The position numbers were made by a program, and so were the translations under genes. Positions 10,641 to 21,732 of a DNA stretch of 64,000 bases are shown here, one piece after another (positions within the stretch are counted from its first letter, which is position 1; every line of letters begins with the position of its first letter). This stretch comes from Flaveria trinervia (taxonomy: Eukaryota > Streptophyta > Magnoliopsida > Asterales > Asteraceae): NCBI GenBank assembly GCA_025506515.1, contig CM046443.1:40656331-40720330 (forward strand), given 5' to 3'. The notes below the pieces were generated by a model. That model was not told the origin of the DNA. It saw only the letters and a program-made list of their open reading frames with translations, and ran no database searches.

Positions 10641-11870
10641 GCTCGGGTTTTTCCTTTCGACTAAGGGCATCCGCGACCACGTTGGCTTTGCCTGGATGGT
10701 AATGGATCTCGCAATCGTAGTCTTTTATGAGCTCCAACCATCTCCTTTGCCTCATGTTCAAGTCCTTCTGCTCAAAGAAGTACTTCAGGCTCTTGTGGTC
10801 AGTGAATATGGTGCACTTCATCCCGTAAAGGTAGTGCCTCCAAATCTTTAACGCAAAGACCACGGCTACTAGCTCCAAGTCATGAGTAGGATAATTGACC
10901 GCATGGACCTTCAACTGTCGAGATGCATAGGCTATAACCTTTCCTCTCTGCATTAACACACACCCCAACCCCGAGTAGGAAGCATCAGAATAAACCACCA
11001 AATCTTCACTTCCATCGAGTAATGACAGAACAGGTGCTTGAGTCAACCTCGCCTTTAATTCCTCGAATGCCTTCTCTTAACCTTGACCCCATACGAACTT
11101 TACATCCTTATGGGTCAACTTGGTTAGCGGAGAAGCGATCTTAGAGAAGTCTTGAATGAATCTCCTGTAATAACCCGCCAAACCCAAGAAACTACGAATC
11201 TCGGATGGGGTCTTTGGAGACTTCCACTACATCACCGCCTCCATCTTTGCCAGGTCCACCATAATTCCCTCGGGATTCACCACGTGACCCAAGAACTAAA
11301 CTTCACGCAACCAAAATGCGCACTTGGAGAACTTGGTGTACAACTTCTCCTTCTCAACGTCTCCAGAACCTCCCGAAGTGACCGGCATGCTCTATCTTGC
11401 TCTTCAAATAAATCAGGATATCATCAATAAACACAATCACTGATTTATCCAACATCGGCCGACACACTCGATTCATTAGATCCATAAAAGCAGTTGGCGC
11501 ATTGGTCAAACCAAAAGACATGACAAGAAACTCGTAATGTCCATAGCGCGTGCGAAAAGCTGTTTTAGGAATATCCTGCTCTTTCACCTTTAACTGATGG
11601 TAGCCAAATTGAAGGTCTATCCTTAAAAACCAACTGGCACCTTGAAGCTAATCAAACAAATAATCAATCCTTGGTAATGGGTATCGGTTCTTTATCGTCA
11701 ACTTATTCAGCTCACGGTAGCCAATACACATCCTCATACTACCGTCTTTCTTCTACACGAATAGACCGGAGAACCCCAAGGAGAGATACTCGGTCTAATA
11801 AACCCCTTATCAAGCAGTTCTTGCAACTGCTCCATCAACTCTTTCATCTCAGTCGAAGCCAACCGATACG
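10641..11870 (-). pseudogene. RT and RNase H of element B
   Basis: RT shows KEQDIPKTAFRTRYGHYEF and the catalytic FIDD box at 11420-11431. RNase H begins VYSDASYSGLGCVLMQRG (catalytic Asp near 10986) and continues through FTDHKSLKYFFEQKDLN to HYHPGKANVVADALSR. Stops and frame changes occur near 11090, 11230-11350 and 11590-11760. The catalytic residues seen are unchanged, but no continuous frame spans the domain. Confidence 0.87.
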
Positions 11871-12495
11871 GTGCCTTGGCAACATGTTGGGCACCCGGTA
11901 TCAAGTCAATCTGGAACTCGATCTCATGGTCAGGTGGCACTCCTGGTAAATCTTCTGGGAACACGTCTGGAAAGTCACACACAACCGGTACATCAGACAG
12001 TTGTGGTGTTAGTGTATCCACATCCTTTACATAGGACAAGTAGGCACTACATCCACGCCTCATACATTTTTCTACCACCGCCATTGAAATTACTTTCGGG
12101 ATCGTCGTGTCCCGATCCCCATAAACCGTTACCGAACTCCCATCAGGCGCTATTAAACGAATCAACTTCTTGTGACACACAATGTTTGCCTCGTAGTCCG
12201 CTAACCAATCCACCCCAAGAACTACATCAAAACCACCTAAGGTCATCACGAACGGTCTAACACGAAGTTTATGACCTTCTAATTCCACATCACAATCTTC
12301 TATCATCTCTAAAATCCTGGTAGACATACCTATGGTAGTTTCTACATCAAAGGGTGCATCAACACTCCTACTACTAACGGGCAGTTTAGCACAAAAAGCA
12401 GCAGAAATAAAACTTTTACTGGCACCCGAATCAAATAACACGAAGGCTAAAGTTTGGTTTACTAGAAACGTACCTGACACAACATCAGGGTCCAT
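11871..12495 (-). pseudogene. Aspartic protease of element B
   Basis: The frame opening near 12495 reads GTFLVNQTLAFVLF then DSGASKSFIS, a retroviral-type protease active site (Asp codon 12430-12432). GGFDVVLGVDWL is the conserved flap-distal motif of gypsy proteases. The frame then enters the RT lead-in HEIEFQIDLIPGA. This is one of the better preserved parts of B. Confidence 0.87.
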
Positions 12496-13776
12496 CCTAC
12501 CCTCCTCCTACGTCATTGTAAGCACTCTGCGCTCGCCCTTGGTCCTTCTCCTCCAGCCTTCTTCATCCAAGAACCCTCAGCCCTCGGCTTCTTACAATCC
12601 ATACTCATGTGACCACTTTCCCACAATTGAAACACCTCGTAGCCCCACAATCTCTAGCCATGTGACTAGGCTTCCCACACTTGAAGTAGACATTCAATCC
12701 CCACCTACACTCTCCACTGTGCTCCTTCCCACATTTGCCACACTTCTTCGATCCCGTACCCGGTGTGACCACACGGCGATCATCCACCGTGCCTTCTTGT
12801 TATTCTATGAGGCACCACCCCGACCAAACCTTTTCCCATTCCAATTCCAGTCGCCACCACTCTTCTTGCTTACCTTAGCCACCACCACCTCTCGCTCATC
12901 ATAAAACCTTCCTGCCAAATCCACCGCCGACCTAAACGTGCTCGGTCGGGCAGCGATCATGTGCCTGCGGACATCCGCTGCAAGCCCTGAATGCACCTCT
13001 TGATCTTTCGTGACAGAGGTATCACCTGATCCGGCATCAGCCATTCCATTTCATTAAAATTCGTAGTGTATTGCTGATAAGTCATTGTTCCCGCTTCCAA
13101 CTGTAGGAACTCCCTTTCCACCTTATCCATCTCCTTATAAGGATAGAATTCCCCAATAACCAACTTCTTTAACTCTGCCCACTTCATCCTCCCGATAGCC
13201 CTGCTACCCTCAGCTTGGACAATATTGTCCCACCAGCATAAAGCTGAGTCCACGAAAGAGTGGGTAGCAAACTTCACTTTCTGATCTTCTCGGCACTCGT
13301 TGATATTCATAACAACTTCCATTTCCCACAACCATCGGTGAGCAACAACAGCAGTGCCATTACCATCAAATGTAGGGGCTTACACCTTTGAAATACCCCA
13401 TAGTTACAGCCACGTGTCGCCTCCGGTGCAGGCTCTTCTTCTTCCTCCTCTTCATCGTCGGAGAGAATCATTTCAGGCTCCGGCTGCTCCCGTCCTCCCA
13501 AAGACATGTTTCTCTCCTTTCTTTCCCCTTCTCATACAGCCTTGATAACTTGGTCACCATAGACGGTAAGATTGTCTGCATGACCTCATAAACTTCTTCC
13601 ACAACAGCCTCTTTTACTGAGGCTCTCAAATTGGCGCTCTCATCGCCACCCTGTGAATGAGGGGTCTCGGGTTCTTCATGAACCACCTATTCAACTTTGG
13701 GTCTTCCTCTTTTGGGTCACGGTTCGGCACCACGACCTCCACCACATGAAGCTTTTGAAGATCTACCACCAGCCAT
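12496..13776 (-). pseudogene. gag of element B
   Basis: Gag starts with MAGGRSSKAS near 13776, close to the start of element D's gag. The capsid-like part includes GEFYPYKEMDKVEREFLQLE and RKIKRCIQGL. The nucleocapsid has CGKCGKEHSGEC, then YFKCGKPSHMARDC (first Cys of the knuckle changed to Tyr) and CFNCGK. A TGA replaces a codon after GAEP, and several frame changes split the gene into five pieces. Confidence 0.82.
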
Positions 13777-14126
13777 CCACACAAACACTAAAAGATAGAA
13801 ACACCAACACTGTCATTCCAGGTAACAACTTAGTTTTTGTCAAGTATAGTAAGTCCCTAATTACAATGGCGAGTTGTGATTAGCCACATACTTTACTCTT
13901 CATACCCCAAAACATTACCTATCCTGACTACATCAGTATCTAAATCTACAAACAACACATAACCACATAACATGCGCACATAATACCGGTTATCATTAAG
14001 AAAATACCTTATGGCAGCAGCTACTCAGACAGGCATCCCTTCCTTTTCCGTCCCATTTTCAGTTTAAGTTTAGGTTTATTTTCAAAATTTACCTGTTTCA
14101 CTTAAACTTTGGCTCTGATACCAACC
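13777..14126 (-). other. Leader and primer-binding site of element B
   Basis: This non-coding leader lies between the 5' LTR and gag. The PBS is ggctctgatacca at 14111-14123 on the plus strand (TGGTATCAGAGCC in element sense), three bases from the LTR end. No other feature is visible. Confidence 0.85.
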
Positions 14127-14674
14127 TGTAAGGCCCCGTTCCCGGGACGCTTACAGCTGGTCAATCATTACACATAAAACATATAATTACATCCATTTAG
14201 AGAAAACATTACAGCTGGTCAATCATTACACATTAAAACAGACATCTTATTTCATTATAAAAGCTTTTGCATAATAATACATCGTTATTAACTTATAAAA
14301 TACATGTTGCATTACATCACAAAAGCATTATAAAAATGGATGCCATCCAAAGAGCTGAGTAGCCACCCCGTGCCATCCTCAGCAACATTACCTGCCAACT
14401 TGAAACACATAAAAGTTAGCATTGCTAAGTGAGTTCTAGTTTTATAATAAAACATACTTTACTTTCGTTTAAAAACCATCCTTTACTTTAATTTAAATCA
14501 TAACAGTCTTAGAACGTGAGCACACATCGTACGTACACATAGATAATAGTTATTATTTTCATCATTGTTCATTTCGTGCATTTACTATCTTTTGTTTTCA
14601 TCTAGGTCCTATCATGTGCTTAACCCCCCTCTAGAGCACCAAGCAATTCATCTAGGGTTAAGCGACAAGGACCC

Positions 14675-14890
14675 CATACATCTGGTCAATCACAAAGATT
14701 CAACCCCTGTATGCATCCTCATGGGGTATTTAACCCGCACACAGTTGAGCTGACAACCCCTCATTGGGTGTGAACCTCCATACATATGCTTGATCACACG
14801 GATCAAGCCCCGGTGTGCATCCGCATGGGGTAGCTAACCCACACATGGTTGAGCTAACACTCCTCATTGAGTGTTAACCTCCATACATTT
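14675..14890. repeat. Tandem duplication within LTR B
   Basis: Two diverged copies of a roughly 103-bp unit lie side by side. Each runs from a ccatacat start through ggtcaatcacaaag or cttgatcacacgg, then gcatcctcatgggg or gcatccgcatgggg, to gttgagct and a second ccatacat. Element D has only one copy of this unit but has duplicated a different segment of its LTR. Confidence 0.8.
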
Positions 14891-15239
14891 GCTTGCAAGC
14901 CTTTCTTACATTTATTCATTCATTAATGCATGCATTCTTCATTTCGTTCCTCTTTTCATTATCTTCCATTTTACGTTACATAATACTTTTCATTGCATTC
15001 ATTAACATATAAGTAAAGCCACGGGAAGACAATCAAGTAAAGCAAGGAACATAATAAACATACAACATCATCATACGAGGCATAAATCATACACATAACA
15101 ACATGCATCAGCAACAATCTTACATCAACATACATGCCTCACATATCATCTATGACCTCCAAAGCCAACTTAGAGGAACCTCCGGGAACCTTCCAAGTCA
15201 AAGCTTACATCTACACATCTCCCCGAATGTCAGAAAGTT

Positions 15240-15545
15240 AAACTATGTTCTTCCGGGCACACGGGCCCCAGGCGTATGAACACCCTTCAGTCGCATGGCG
15301 TCCCAGGCGACTAAACACTTAGGCGAATGAACACTATGCGAATGAGCACTCAGGCGTATGGACCTCAATCGCATGACTCCCATGCGAATGAACCCAGTCG
15401 CACGAATCATATGCATATGGAACCCAGTCGACCGACTCACATGCGTATGGACGTCAGTGGCATGGCAACCATGCGCATGGACTTCAGTCGCATTCCTTTT
15501 GGTCGCATGACCTGCAGTCGCATGCCATTCGGTCGTATAGCCCTA
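15240..15545. repeat. Motif array (ATGCGNATG / CAGTCGCA) in LTR B
   Basis: About fifteen short related words occur, such as caggcgtatgaacac, cagtcgcacgaatc, catgcgtatggac and cagtcgcatgcc. They resemble the arrays in A and C and the caggcgcatggg array of element D. The open frame rich in Met-Arg-Met that crosses it is a by-product of the repeat. Confidence 0.75.
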
Positions 15546-16103
15546 GCTGATGCAGAATACAGTTTTTCCCCAAACCCAATCTGTAGTTTTTGGCCTCCAA
15601 GCCCTCCTAAACTTGTTCTAAGCTCAAAACAACCATCCTAAACCTTAGAAACACCTACCACAACACCATTCAATCACACACAAGCCGAAATCAAACCCCA
15701 AACAAATCACACACAAACACATACACACGGGTTCAACACACACTTCAAAAACGGGTGTTACTATGTGTTCTAGCCCCAAATCAGTTGAAAACATGTAAAA
15801 GAGGTTCCTAGAACTCACACATACAACCCCGTCGAGTAGAGCTTCAATCCAACTCGCTACACCTTAATTTTTGCACTCGAAACCAAGAAAACCAAAGCTT
15901 GAACCCTCTTTTCTCTCCCTTTTCTCTTTGGTCGATTTTCACAAGTGTGGGCGAGGGTGTGGGCTGCCTTCCCCATCTTATACCCCCACTCATTCAAGGG
16001 TTTTCTCATTTTAGCAAGTTTGGTCCCTCGACGTTGGACTTTATTTCTTTTCTTTCTCTTTTTCTTATTTCTTTGGCTTCAAAGGAAATAACTGGATGTT
16101 ACA

Positions 16104-17242
16104 TCTAACCATGTTTGTTAAGGTCCAATTTTTTTCTTAGCTACACCATTCTACTGAGCAGTACTCGACATGGTAAATTGGTTTACACTCATGTGTTCTT
16201 TACAAAAGTCAAAGAAAGGGCCGAAAGCTTGACCACTATCAATATGTACACTATAACACTCACCATCTCGCTCTATTTATTTGATGATCAAGTTGATCTT
16301 TAACTTCAACCTTGAAAGTTTCAAAATGTTAAGTCCTTCAGATTTATCCTTAACTAGGTACAAGTACATGTAACATGAGTGATCATCTATAATAATTATA
16401 AATGATTTATTTCTTAATATTTAAATAGTATAAGGTCCACTAAGATTAGTGTGCATGAGTTCCAGTAAACCAGGACTCCTTATGGCACCCTTTTTACATC
16501 CATTAGCCATACTACCATTAAGGCGTTTAACACATGTTTTGAATTAGAGAAATCAAGATTTTGTAATACTTCATCTTTATGAGTCTTAACATATGATCAT
16601 GTGAGATATGGCCTAAACATTGACGCCATAACAACATGATTTTTCCAAACGTTGTTTTTGTTTGTTGATATTTTCATTCACATTATATGATAATAATGAT
16701 TTTGAAAATCATTGAGTTCTAACTTATACATATTTACATCTACATAACCACAACCACAGACATAAGAGTTTAAAGTAATTGTCACTTTGTCACGACCATG
16801 CGAAACTTCAAAACCATCATTGTTTAACTTTTGTACAGATACCAAGTTTCAAGTTGCCCTCAATACATATAATGTATCATAAAGTTTAATACAATGACTA
16901 GTTTGCATTATTAATTGTATGGTCCCTACAGCTTCAGTGTTATGTTCATCACCATCTCACATCCTAGTTGTCCTTTTGTTTCTATCCAGCATTCGGATTG
17001 TAAGGAATCCTTTTATGGAGTTAGTAACATGTACCATAGAACCAGAATTAACCCACCATGTGTTAGTTCGAATGTTAACATGAAAGAATTCAAATATCAT
17101 GAATAGATGGTAACCTTTCTTAGCCAACCACTCCTTGAACTTAGAGCAATCCCATTGTGTGTGCCCCTAATTATAGCGTAATTTGAAGTGAGATTCTGAA
17201 AAGGCATTTGAGTTGGAAGTTACACCTTATACTAGTCTTATG
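16104..17242 (-). pseudogene. Old copia relic: integrase and protease parts
   Basis: Minus-strand translation in shifting frames gives PFFDFCKEHMSVNQFTM near 16150-16240, DDHSCYMYLYL near 16370 and a protease-like VNSGSMVHVTNSI near 17030-17060. A knuckle relic GHTQWDCSKFKEWLAKKGY lies near 17110-17170. The order is that of a copia pol read right to left. Decay is heavy, with a stop or frameshift every few tens of bases, and the lineage differs from A and E-H. It is cut on the left by element B at 16103 and on the right by a hAT element. Confidence 0.7.
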
Positions 17243-18090
17243 TAGGGTTTTCAAATAGCTTGACGCTCAAAACTTACTTGAATTCGTTTGAAAAAAGCTT
17301 GGATTTTTGCTTGTTTGATTTTGGCTCGGTTGTAAATGAATGAAGTGGCTAGGTTTGGTTTGAAAACGAACCAAGCACGAGTAAAGGTATGTTCGCTTGT
17401 TGCTCGCTCAGTTTTGCTCGAATTATTTTTTAATTTATTTTTAATATATGTTACTTATTTAGTTATTTACCATTTACCATTATTTTTACTATTTACATAT
17501 TTATATTTTTTATTGTGTACCAATATATGAAAAACTATCTCTAGATTATATGATATTTACTAATTTTAATTTTTGTTTTGGAATTAATGTTTGTTTATCT
17601 TTGAATCAACTTGATGTTTGTTTATCTTTTAAATCAACTTGATGTCTCTATAACTCAAAATTAGGTTGATTAGTGTAAAGGAAAGCTTGTTGGATGTTGA
17701 TGGTTAATGAAGAAAAGCCTGTACGATGATCTGAAAATGATCATAGTAGAGGTAGTTGAGTTGGATTTTATCGTGATTTAATTGAGTTTGAGTTAAAACC
17801 TCATTTCTTTTAGATTTTTATTTTGTTGGACTTATTTTGTATGTCTTATTTGTTACTTTGTTGAATTTGAGTTAGAACTTAAAGTTAAAACTCTTGAATG
17901 AATTATTAGTTTTGGTTTAACTCTAACACGAAGTCTATTAAAACCGAGCGCTCATTAAAACTGAACTGAGTTTGAGCATGAAGTTTGCACTCGAATTTGT
18001 AAATTTGAACTTTTAGAACTACTCGGTTTGAAATCAAACCGATTCCTAGTAGAGTTGTGTTTGGTGCGGTTCAGTTCGTGAATAGCCCTA
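17243..18090. mobile_element. Non-autonomous hAT element with 8-bp TSD
   Basis: This 848-bp insert is flanked by the perfect 8-bp duplication GTCTTATG (17235-17242 and 18091-18098). It starts TAGGGTTTTCAAATAGC and ends GTTCGTGAATAGCCCTA, giving short imperfect terminal inverted repeats with TAGGG/CCCTA ends. An 8-bp TSD with TAGGG ends is characteristic of the hAT superfamily. Subterminal sequence rich in GCTCG and TTTGGTTTGAAA-like words fits non-autonomous hATs. There is no transposase coding. Removing it rejoins the gag of the surrounding copia relic. Confidence 0.85.
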
Positions 18091-18098
18091 GTCTTATG

Positions 18099-18790
18099 GA
18101 CTTTAGAGCTTTCCCCTTTAAAGTTTCCTTTCATTTCAAGTGGCTTAGTGGTGGATACATGAACAACATCTAGTTTTTCTAACTTCAAAAAGTTCTTCCT
18201 TCTGCACGCATATTACTATCAAGTCACCTATTGACCATTTTTCCTTTTAGGTGTTATAGTTGATTTTAATAGCATCAAAGCATGTAGGAAGTCATAATAT
18301 AAGTGTACATCAAAACCATCACTTATATCCATGTCTAAGCTCTTGAGTTTATGAGTCATGTCGTTCATCATCATTATGTGCTCACGCACACCATTAAACC
18401 ATTCATACTTTTAGTGAGGAGCATCTTCAGAAACACGGTGCTTAGATGTGCTTTAGAAGACCTTCAAACTATTCCTACACCGAGTTCAGATAAGTTTTGG
18501 CATTATCTGAATCAGGTATTGCTCCACTAATTGTAATGAGATGGAGTTACTGATTACCATAAGATACATTCTGTTTAACTTCTCCCACTTTTCATACTCT
18601 TGTTTTTTATTTGTCATACTTTTAGCAGTAAGAGCAGCAAGAGTGCCATGTCTCAAGGCATTAACTAGATCCAACATGCCTAGAGTAAGTTTAAGAGAGT
18701 CACTCCAGTAGATGAAGTTGCCTTAGTTAAAACTTCAATTTTGGAGCTAGGAATGATAGTGGATGCTAATTAATACAAGTAGTAGAAGAG
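18099..18790 (-). pseudogene. Old copia relic: gag part
   Basis: The minus strand reads LDLVNALRHGTLAALTAKS and QEYEKWEKLNRMYLMVISNS (18490-18680), typical of copia gag. LEMKGNFKGESSKVHKTR near 18100-18150 is the gag linker, continuous with the knuckle relic beyond the hAT insertion. Frames are broken. The 5' end beyond about 18790 cannot be recognised and no LTR was found. Confidence 0.68.
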
Positions 18791-18889
18791 TTGAAGTGAG
18801 CTAAATTACGGGGTGATAAAAAAATAAAAACAGACATAATTAATACATTGAAGATAAAACCTAGTATAACACAAAAATAATAAGCTAAA

Positions 18890-19095
18890 AGTAAAGTTCT
18901 AGTTAAGTATTAATTTCACGTTGGTTATGACCAAAATTCAAATGTTAGGAACAAGTTAAAGTAATGTTCTACTAGCATGATGGTTTTGCGTTGGTTATGA
19001 ATAATATGAAAGTGTTACGAACAAATTAAAGTAAGGTTCTAAATAAATGCTAGTTCCGTGTTACCTAAGACTAATATCCAAGTATTATGAACCTA
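18890..19095. repeat. Three-copy tandem repeat, period about 70 bp
   Basis: Successive copies share the blocks taaagtaatgttcta, cacgttggttatga and gttaggaacaagt with substitutions. Copies start near 18895, 18966 and 19036, the third being the most diverged. Function is unknown. Confidence 0.65.
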
Positions 19096-19469
19096 AATTT
19101 GATAAGCCAAATAAATACGACACATCACTTTTGTGAACAAGTGTAATATCTATATCAATTTGCCAATATTCATGGTGTGTATTATCAAACAACTAGCATT
19201 TGGGTTTCCCAATTGACAATACACATAATTATATAAAATGGTAACATTAAACCGTAATGTCAAATCAAATGATTTACATTGGGATTAGTCATCTAATCTT
19301 TAATTATTTTTATCATTAATGGATTCAATCCATGACATAATTAAAATGATTCATGCTAAGTAATAGAATATAAGGGCAATTTTAGTGTATAATGCGTACA
19401 ACTAAAATGTGTGAGTTAAATACCATCACATAATCTATAGGTAATAAATTCTTTTTTACTCCTTGATGT

Positions 19470-19670
19470 TTATTAAAATTAATATTTTTCTTTAAAATAT
19501 TATTAATTTACCTCCAAAAGTTTCATATGTTATTTCAGTGTTGGTTCAAAATTTTATTAATTATTTGAAATTTATCCAAAATAATGAAACTTTATAGTGA
19601 AACTAAAATAACATATGCAATTTTTGGAGTTAAATTGATATTTTTAATCTTTTGTAGGAAAATAAATATT
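19470..19670. repeat. Imperfect foldback repeat (MITE-like)
   Basis: The left arm near 19512-19538 reads ctccaaaagtttcatatg and continues ttatttcag. The right arm near 19601-19630 carries its inverse, aaaataacatatgcaa then tttttggag. Complementarity extends outward over AT-rich sequence for about 60 bases per arm, with a short loop between. Ends and TSD could not be fixed, so transposon origin is only suggested. Confidence 0.5.
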
Positions 19671-19794
19671 TTAGTTAAACTTTAAGTAGAAAAATTAAAA
19701 TTAACTCTAAAAATTATTCAAGATCTTGATTTAATATCATGAATTACAAGAATGCAATTGATTTATATCATACTAGACTAAAGACCCGTGTAAT

Positions 19795-20376
19795 TGTGAA
19801 GTCGCTGGATCGGTTGACATCCGAGCGTGTTATTGACGGAAGGAAACAAAAACCAAAAACAAGAGACAAACAATAGAACGAACAAGAATATAATGGTTTC
19901 ATTGATAAAAGCTAATGATTACACACTTGTTAAACATAAGAATCAAGACTCTTGGCAAGGGGAGATCGAGCAAGATCTCCTCTCTCATCCGGTAACCCTA
20001 GGCCCCGGGCACACTCCATTATCTCTCTACATAATGAAATTGGTATTTATAGGCCTCAGCCCATATCAGATGTGACTGGGCCCATTCGTGCGATTGGACC
20101 ATGCGTATGGTTCAATCGTACGACTGGACCATGTATATGGCTCAATCGTACGAGCGGACCATACTTATGGTTCATTTTTACGAATGGCCCAATCACATCG
20201 CTCAATCGCACGACTGGTCCATTAGCATGGCTCAATCGTACGACTAAGTCTCATTCGCATATGATCCTGCGAATGACCGAGTTACATATGTTTACAACAT
20301 GTCAAGTGTATTACATTAAGCCTAGACTATTAGTCAAGTGATGGACACACCATATATGACAGTATATGCTCCAACA
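19795..20376 (-). repeat. 3' LTR of element C
   Basis: In element sense it runs from TGTTGGAGCATATACTGTC to CGACTTCACA. It contains a motif array at 20070-20275 (words such as caatcgtacgactggacc) and, immediately downstream in element sense, a TATA box CCTATAAATACC near 20043-20053. Confidence 0.93.
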
Positions 20377-21732
20377 AATTCCCCCTTGGATGTTGCTTGC
20401 GAATAGTAGATAACACCTCTTACAATCTTCAGTCAATCTTTGCTCTGGTTGCCAATAGAATCAAACGAAAAACCATATTAGCCAACGTTGCTGATCTGTC
20501 AGGTTGCTACAGTATCCCTGAAAATGAATTTAGGCACAATAGCTTTCATTTACTTTGCAGAACACCATGAGTAACAAGATTCCCCATTTGACTGATTTTT
20601 CCAAATAATGACATGAATAGTTTTCCATTGCTTTAATTTTCACACAGGCTAACCTGATTAATATTAACACCTACAGAAATTCCCCCTCAAATTCAGCATA
20701 TCCCAATATATAGACATTGTGCTCTCCTGGCGTCTTCACACGGTATATTGGGCAAAAAGTAAAGGGTTCCAATCCACAGCTGACAATCTCAACCAAATCA
20801 GGATGCACTCAGATTCATCATCAGAAACCAGCTCACATCATCACTTTCTGATTGCGTCTTCAATTTCTCTATACATGGATTCTCCCTAAGAGTGAGAATC
20901 CTCTCTGTGCGGATAACTATAATATGATTGGCCCATAAATAGTCAGATGCTCCTGACTACCCCACAAAATCAGCACCGACTGCTAACATCTTCTCTTCTC
21001 TCTTTCGTGTTGTAACTACATTCATTTATTCTGGAAGTCCAACGAATAAATGGGTATACATCGAACTTATTTGATAAAAGAACCTCAGAATGAATGTGCT
21101 TTGCTCATCCTCAAATCTATACAAGAGGTAGTTCCAGACTCTTTTTTTTTGGTCTAGAACTCCGTTCATTCATATGACATGGATGACAAATATCACATTC
21201 GTGTGAATGGATGATACGAATGATATATTCGTGCGACTGGACAAATGCGGATGAGTCAATCGTGCGATTGGACAAATACGGATGAGTCAATCGTGCGATT
21301 GGACAAATGCGGATGAGTCAATGTGGATGGCTCAGTCGTGTGATTGAACATACGACTGGTCCAATTGTACGAATGGTCCATTAGCATGGTCCAGTCGTAC
21401 GAATGGTCCATACTCATGGTCCAGTCACATGAGCGGATCTGCACACAGATTTTCAGATCTGCAGTCTCCATGGCCACTAAAAACCCTAATCTGATGAATT
21501 TCACATGAACCTAAACAAAATAGACATCATCAGATTTACAAGGGTGATAAGAACGTGTTTTCGAGTTCGATTTTAACCAAGAACCAACGCATGTAACAAG
21601 ATCTGAGCAAAAACACGAAGAACACAAAGTGGGTTTAACGTCAAGGAACCTGAAATAGATCCAGAAATCAAGAACTTGGGTTGCTAGAATGATTGTTAGA
21701 TCATTCTAGTGGTAACCGGCTCTGATACCAAT
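20377..21732 (-). other. Internal region of element C
   Basis: No coding region of credible length or family is present. From the right it holds the PBS, a leader with no obvious protein, and an array of gtcaatcgtgcgattgga-like words at 21180-21440. About 800 bp of unrecognised sequence then runs to the polypurine tract. The short minus-strand frame over 21256-21504 translates the motif array and is not a gene. Confidence 0.8.
21180..21440. repeat. Internal TCGTNCGA array of element C
   Basis: At least ten copies of words like caatcgtgcgattggac, agtcgtacgaatggtcc and atgcggatgagt occur. Three nearly identical units of about 30 bp lie at 21245-21330. The array lies 290-550 bases after the PBS, comparable to the leader array of element A. 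Confidence 0.8.

Larger units (their letters stand above)
8686..16103 (-). mobile_element. Gypsy element B (Tekay-like chromovirus), minus strand, defective
   Basis: Element B has Ty3/gypsy order: gag, protease, RT, RNase H, integrase, then a chromodomain-like tail. The RT sequence (RTRYGHYEFLVMSFGLTNAP) and the tail fit the Tekay branch of chromoviruses. Its 5' LTR is complete (14127-16103). Its 3' LTR is cut by element A, so the remainder should lie beyond the left window edge. B inserted into an old copia relic whose integrase continues at 16104. All pol domains carry stops or deletions. Confidence 0.87.
14127..16103 (-). repeat. 5' LTR of element B
   Basis: The complete LTR is 1977 bp. 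In element sense it starts TGTAACATCCAGTTATTTCC and ends CGGGGCCTTACA next to the PBS. A TATA-like GGGGTATAAGATGGGG lies near 15980-15995, about 115 bases into the LTR. A motif array (15240-15545) lies downstream of that TATA and would be transcribed. A segmental duplication lies at 14675-14890. Confidence 0.9.
18791..19794. other. AT-rich non-coding stretch
   Basis: No gene is visible. It holds a three-copy tandem repeat (18890-19095), a foldback structure (19470-19670) and, at its right end, the insertion point of element C. It may include the decayed LTR of the older copia, but no TG...CA boundary can be shown. Confidence 0.5.

Noticed and set aside
12332..12904. Plus-strand open frame of 190 codons
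   Set aside because: It is the reverse complement of B's protease and gag knuckles; composition is Ser/Pro/Leu-rich and matches no family. A shadow frame.
15327..15641. Open frame rich in Met-Arg-Met and Arg-Met
   Set aside because: It simply translates the ATGCGNATGG array of LTR B; the repeat unit creates an open frame by chance.
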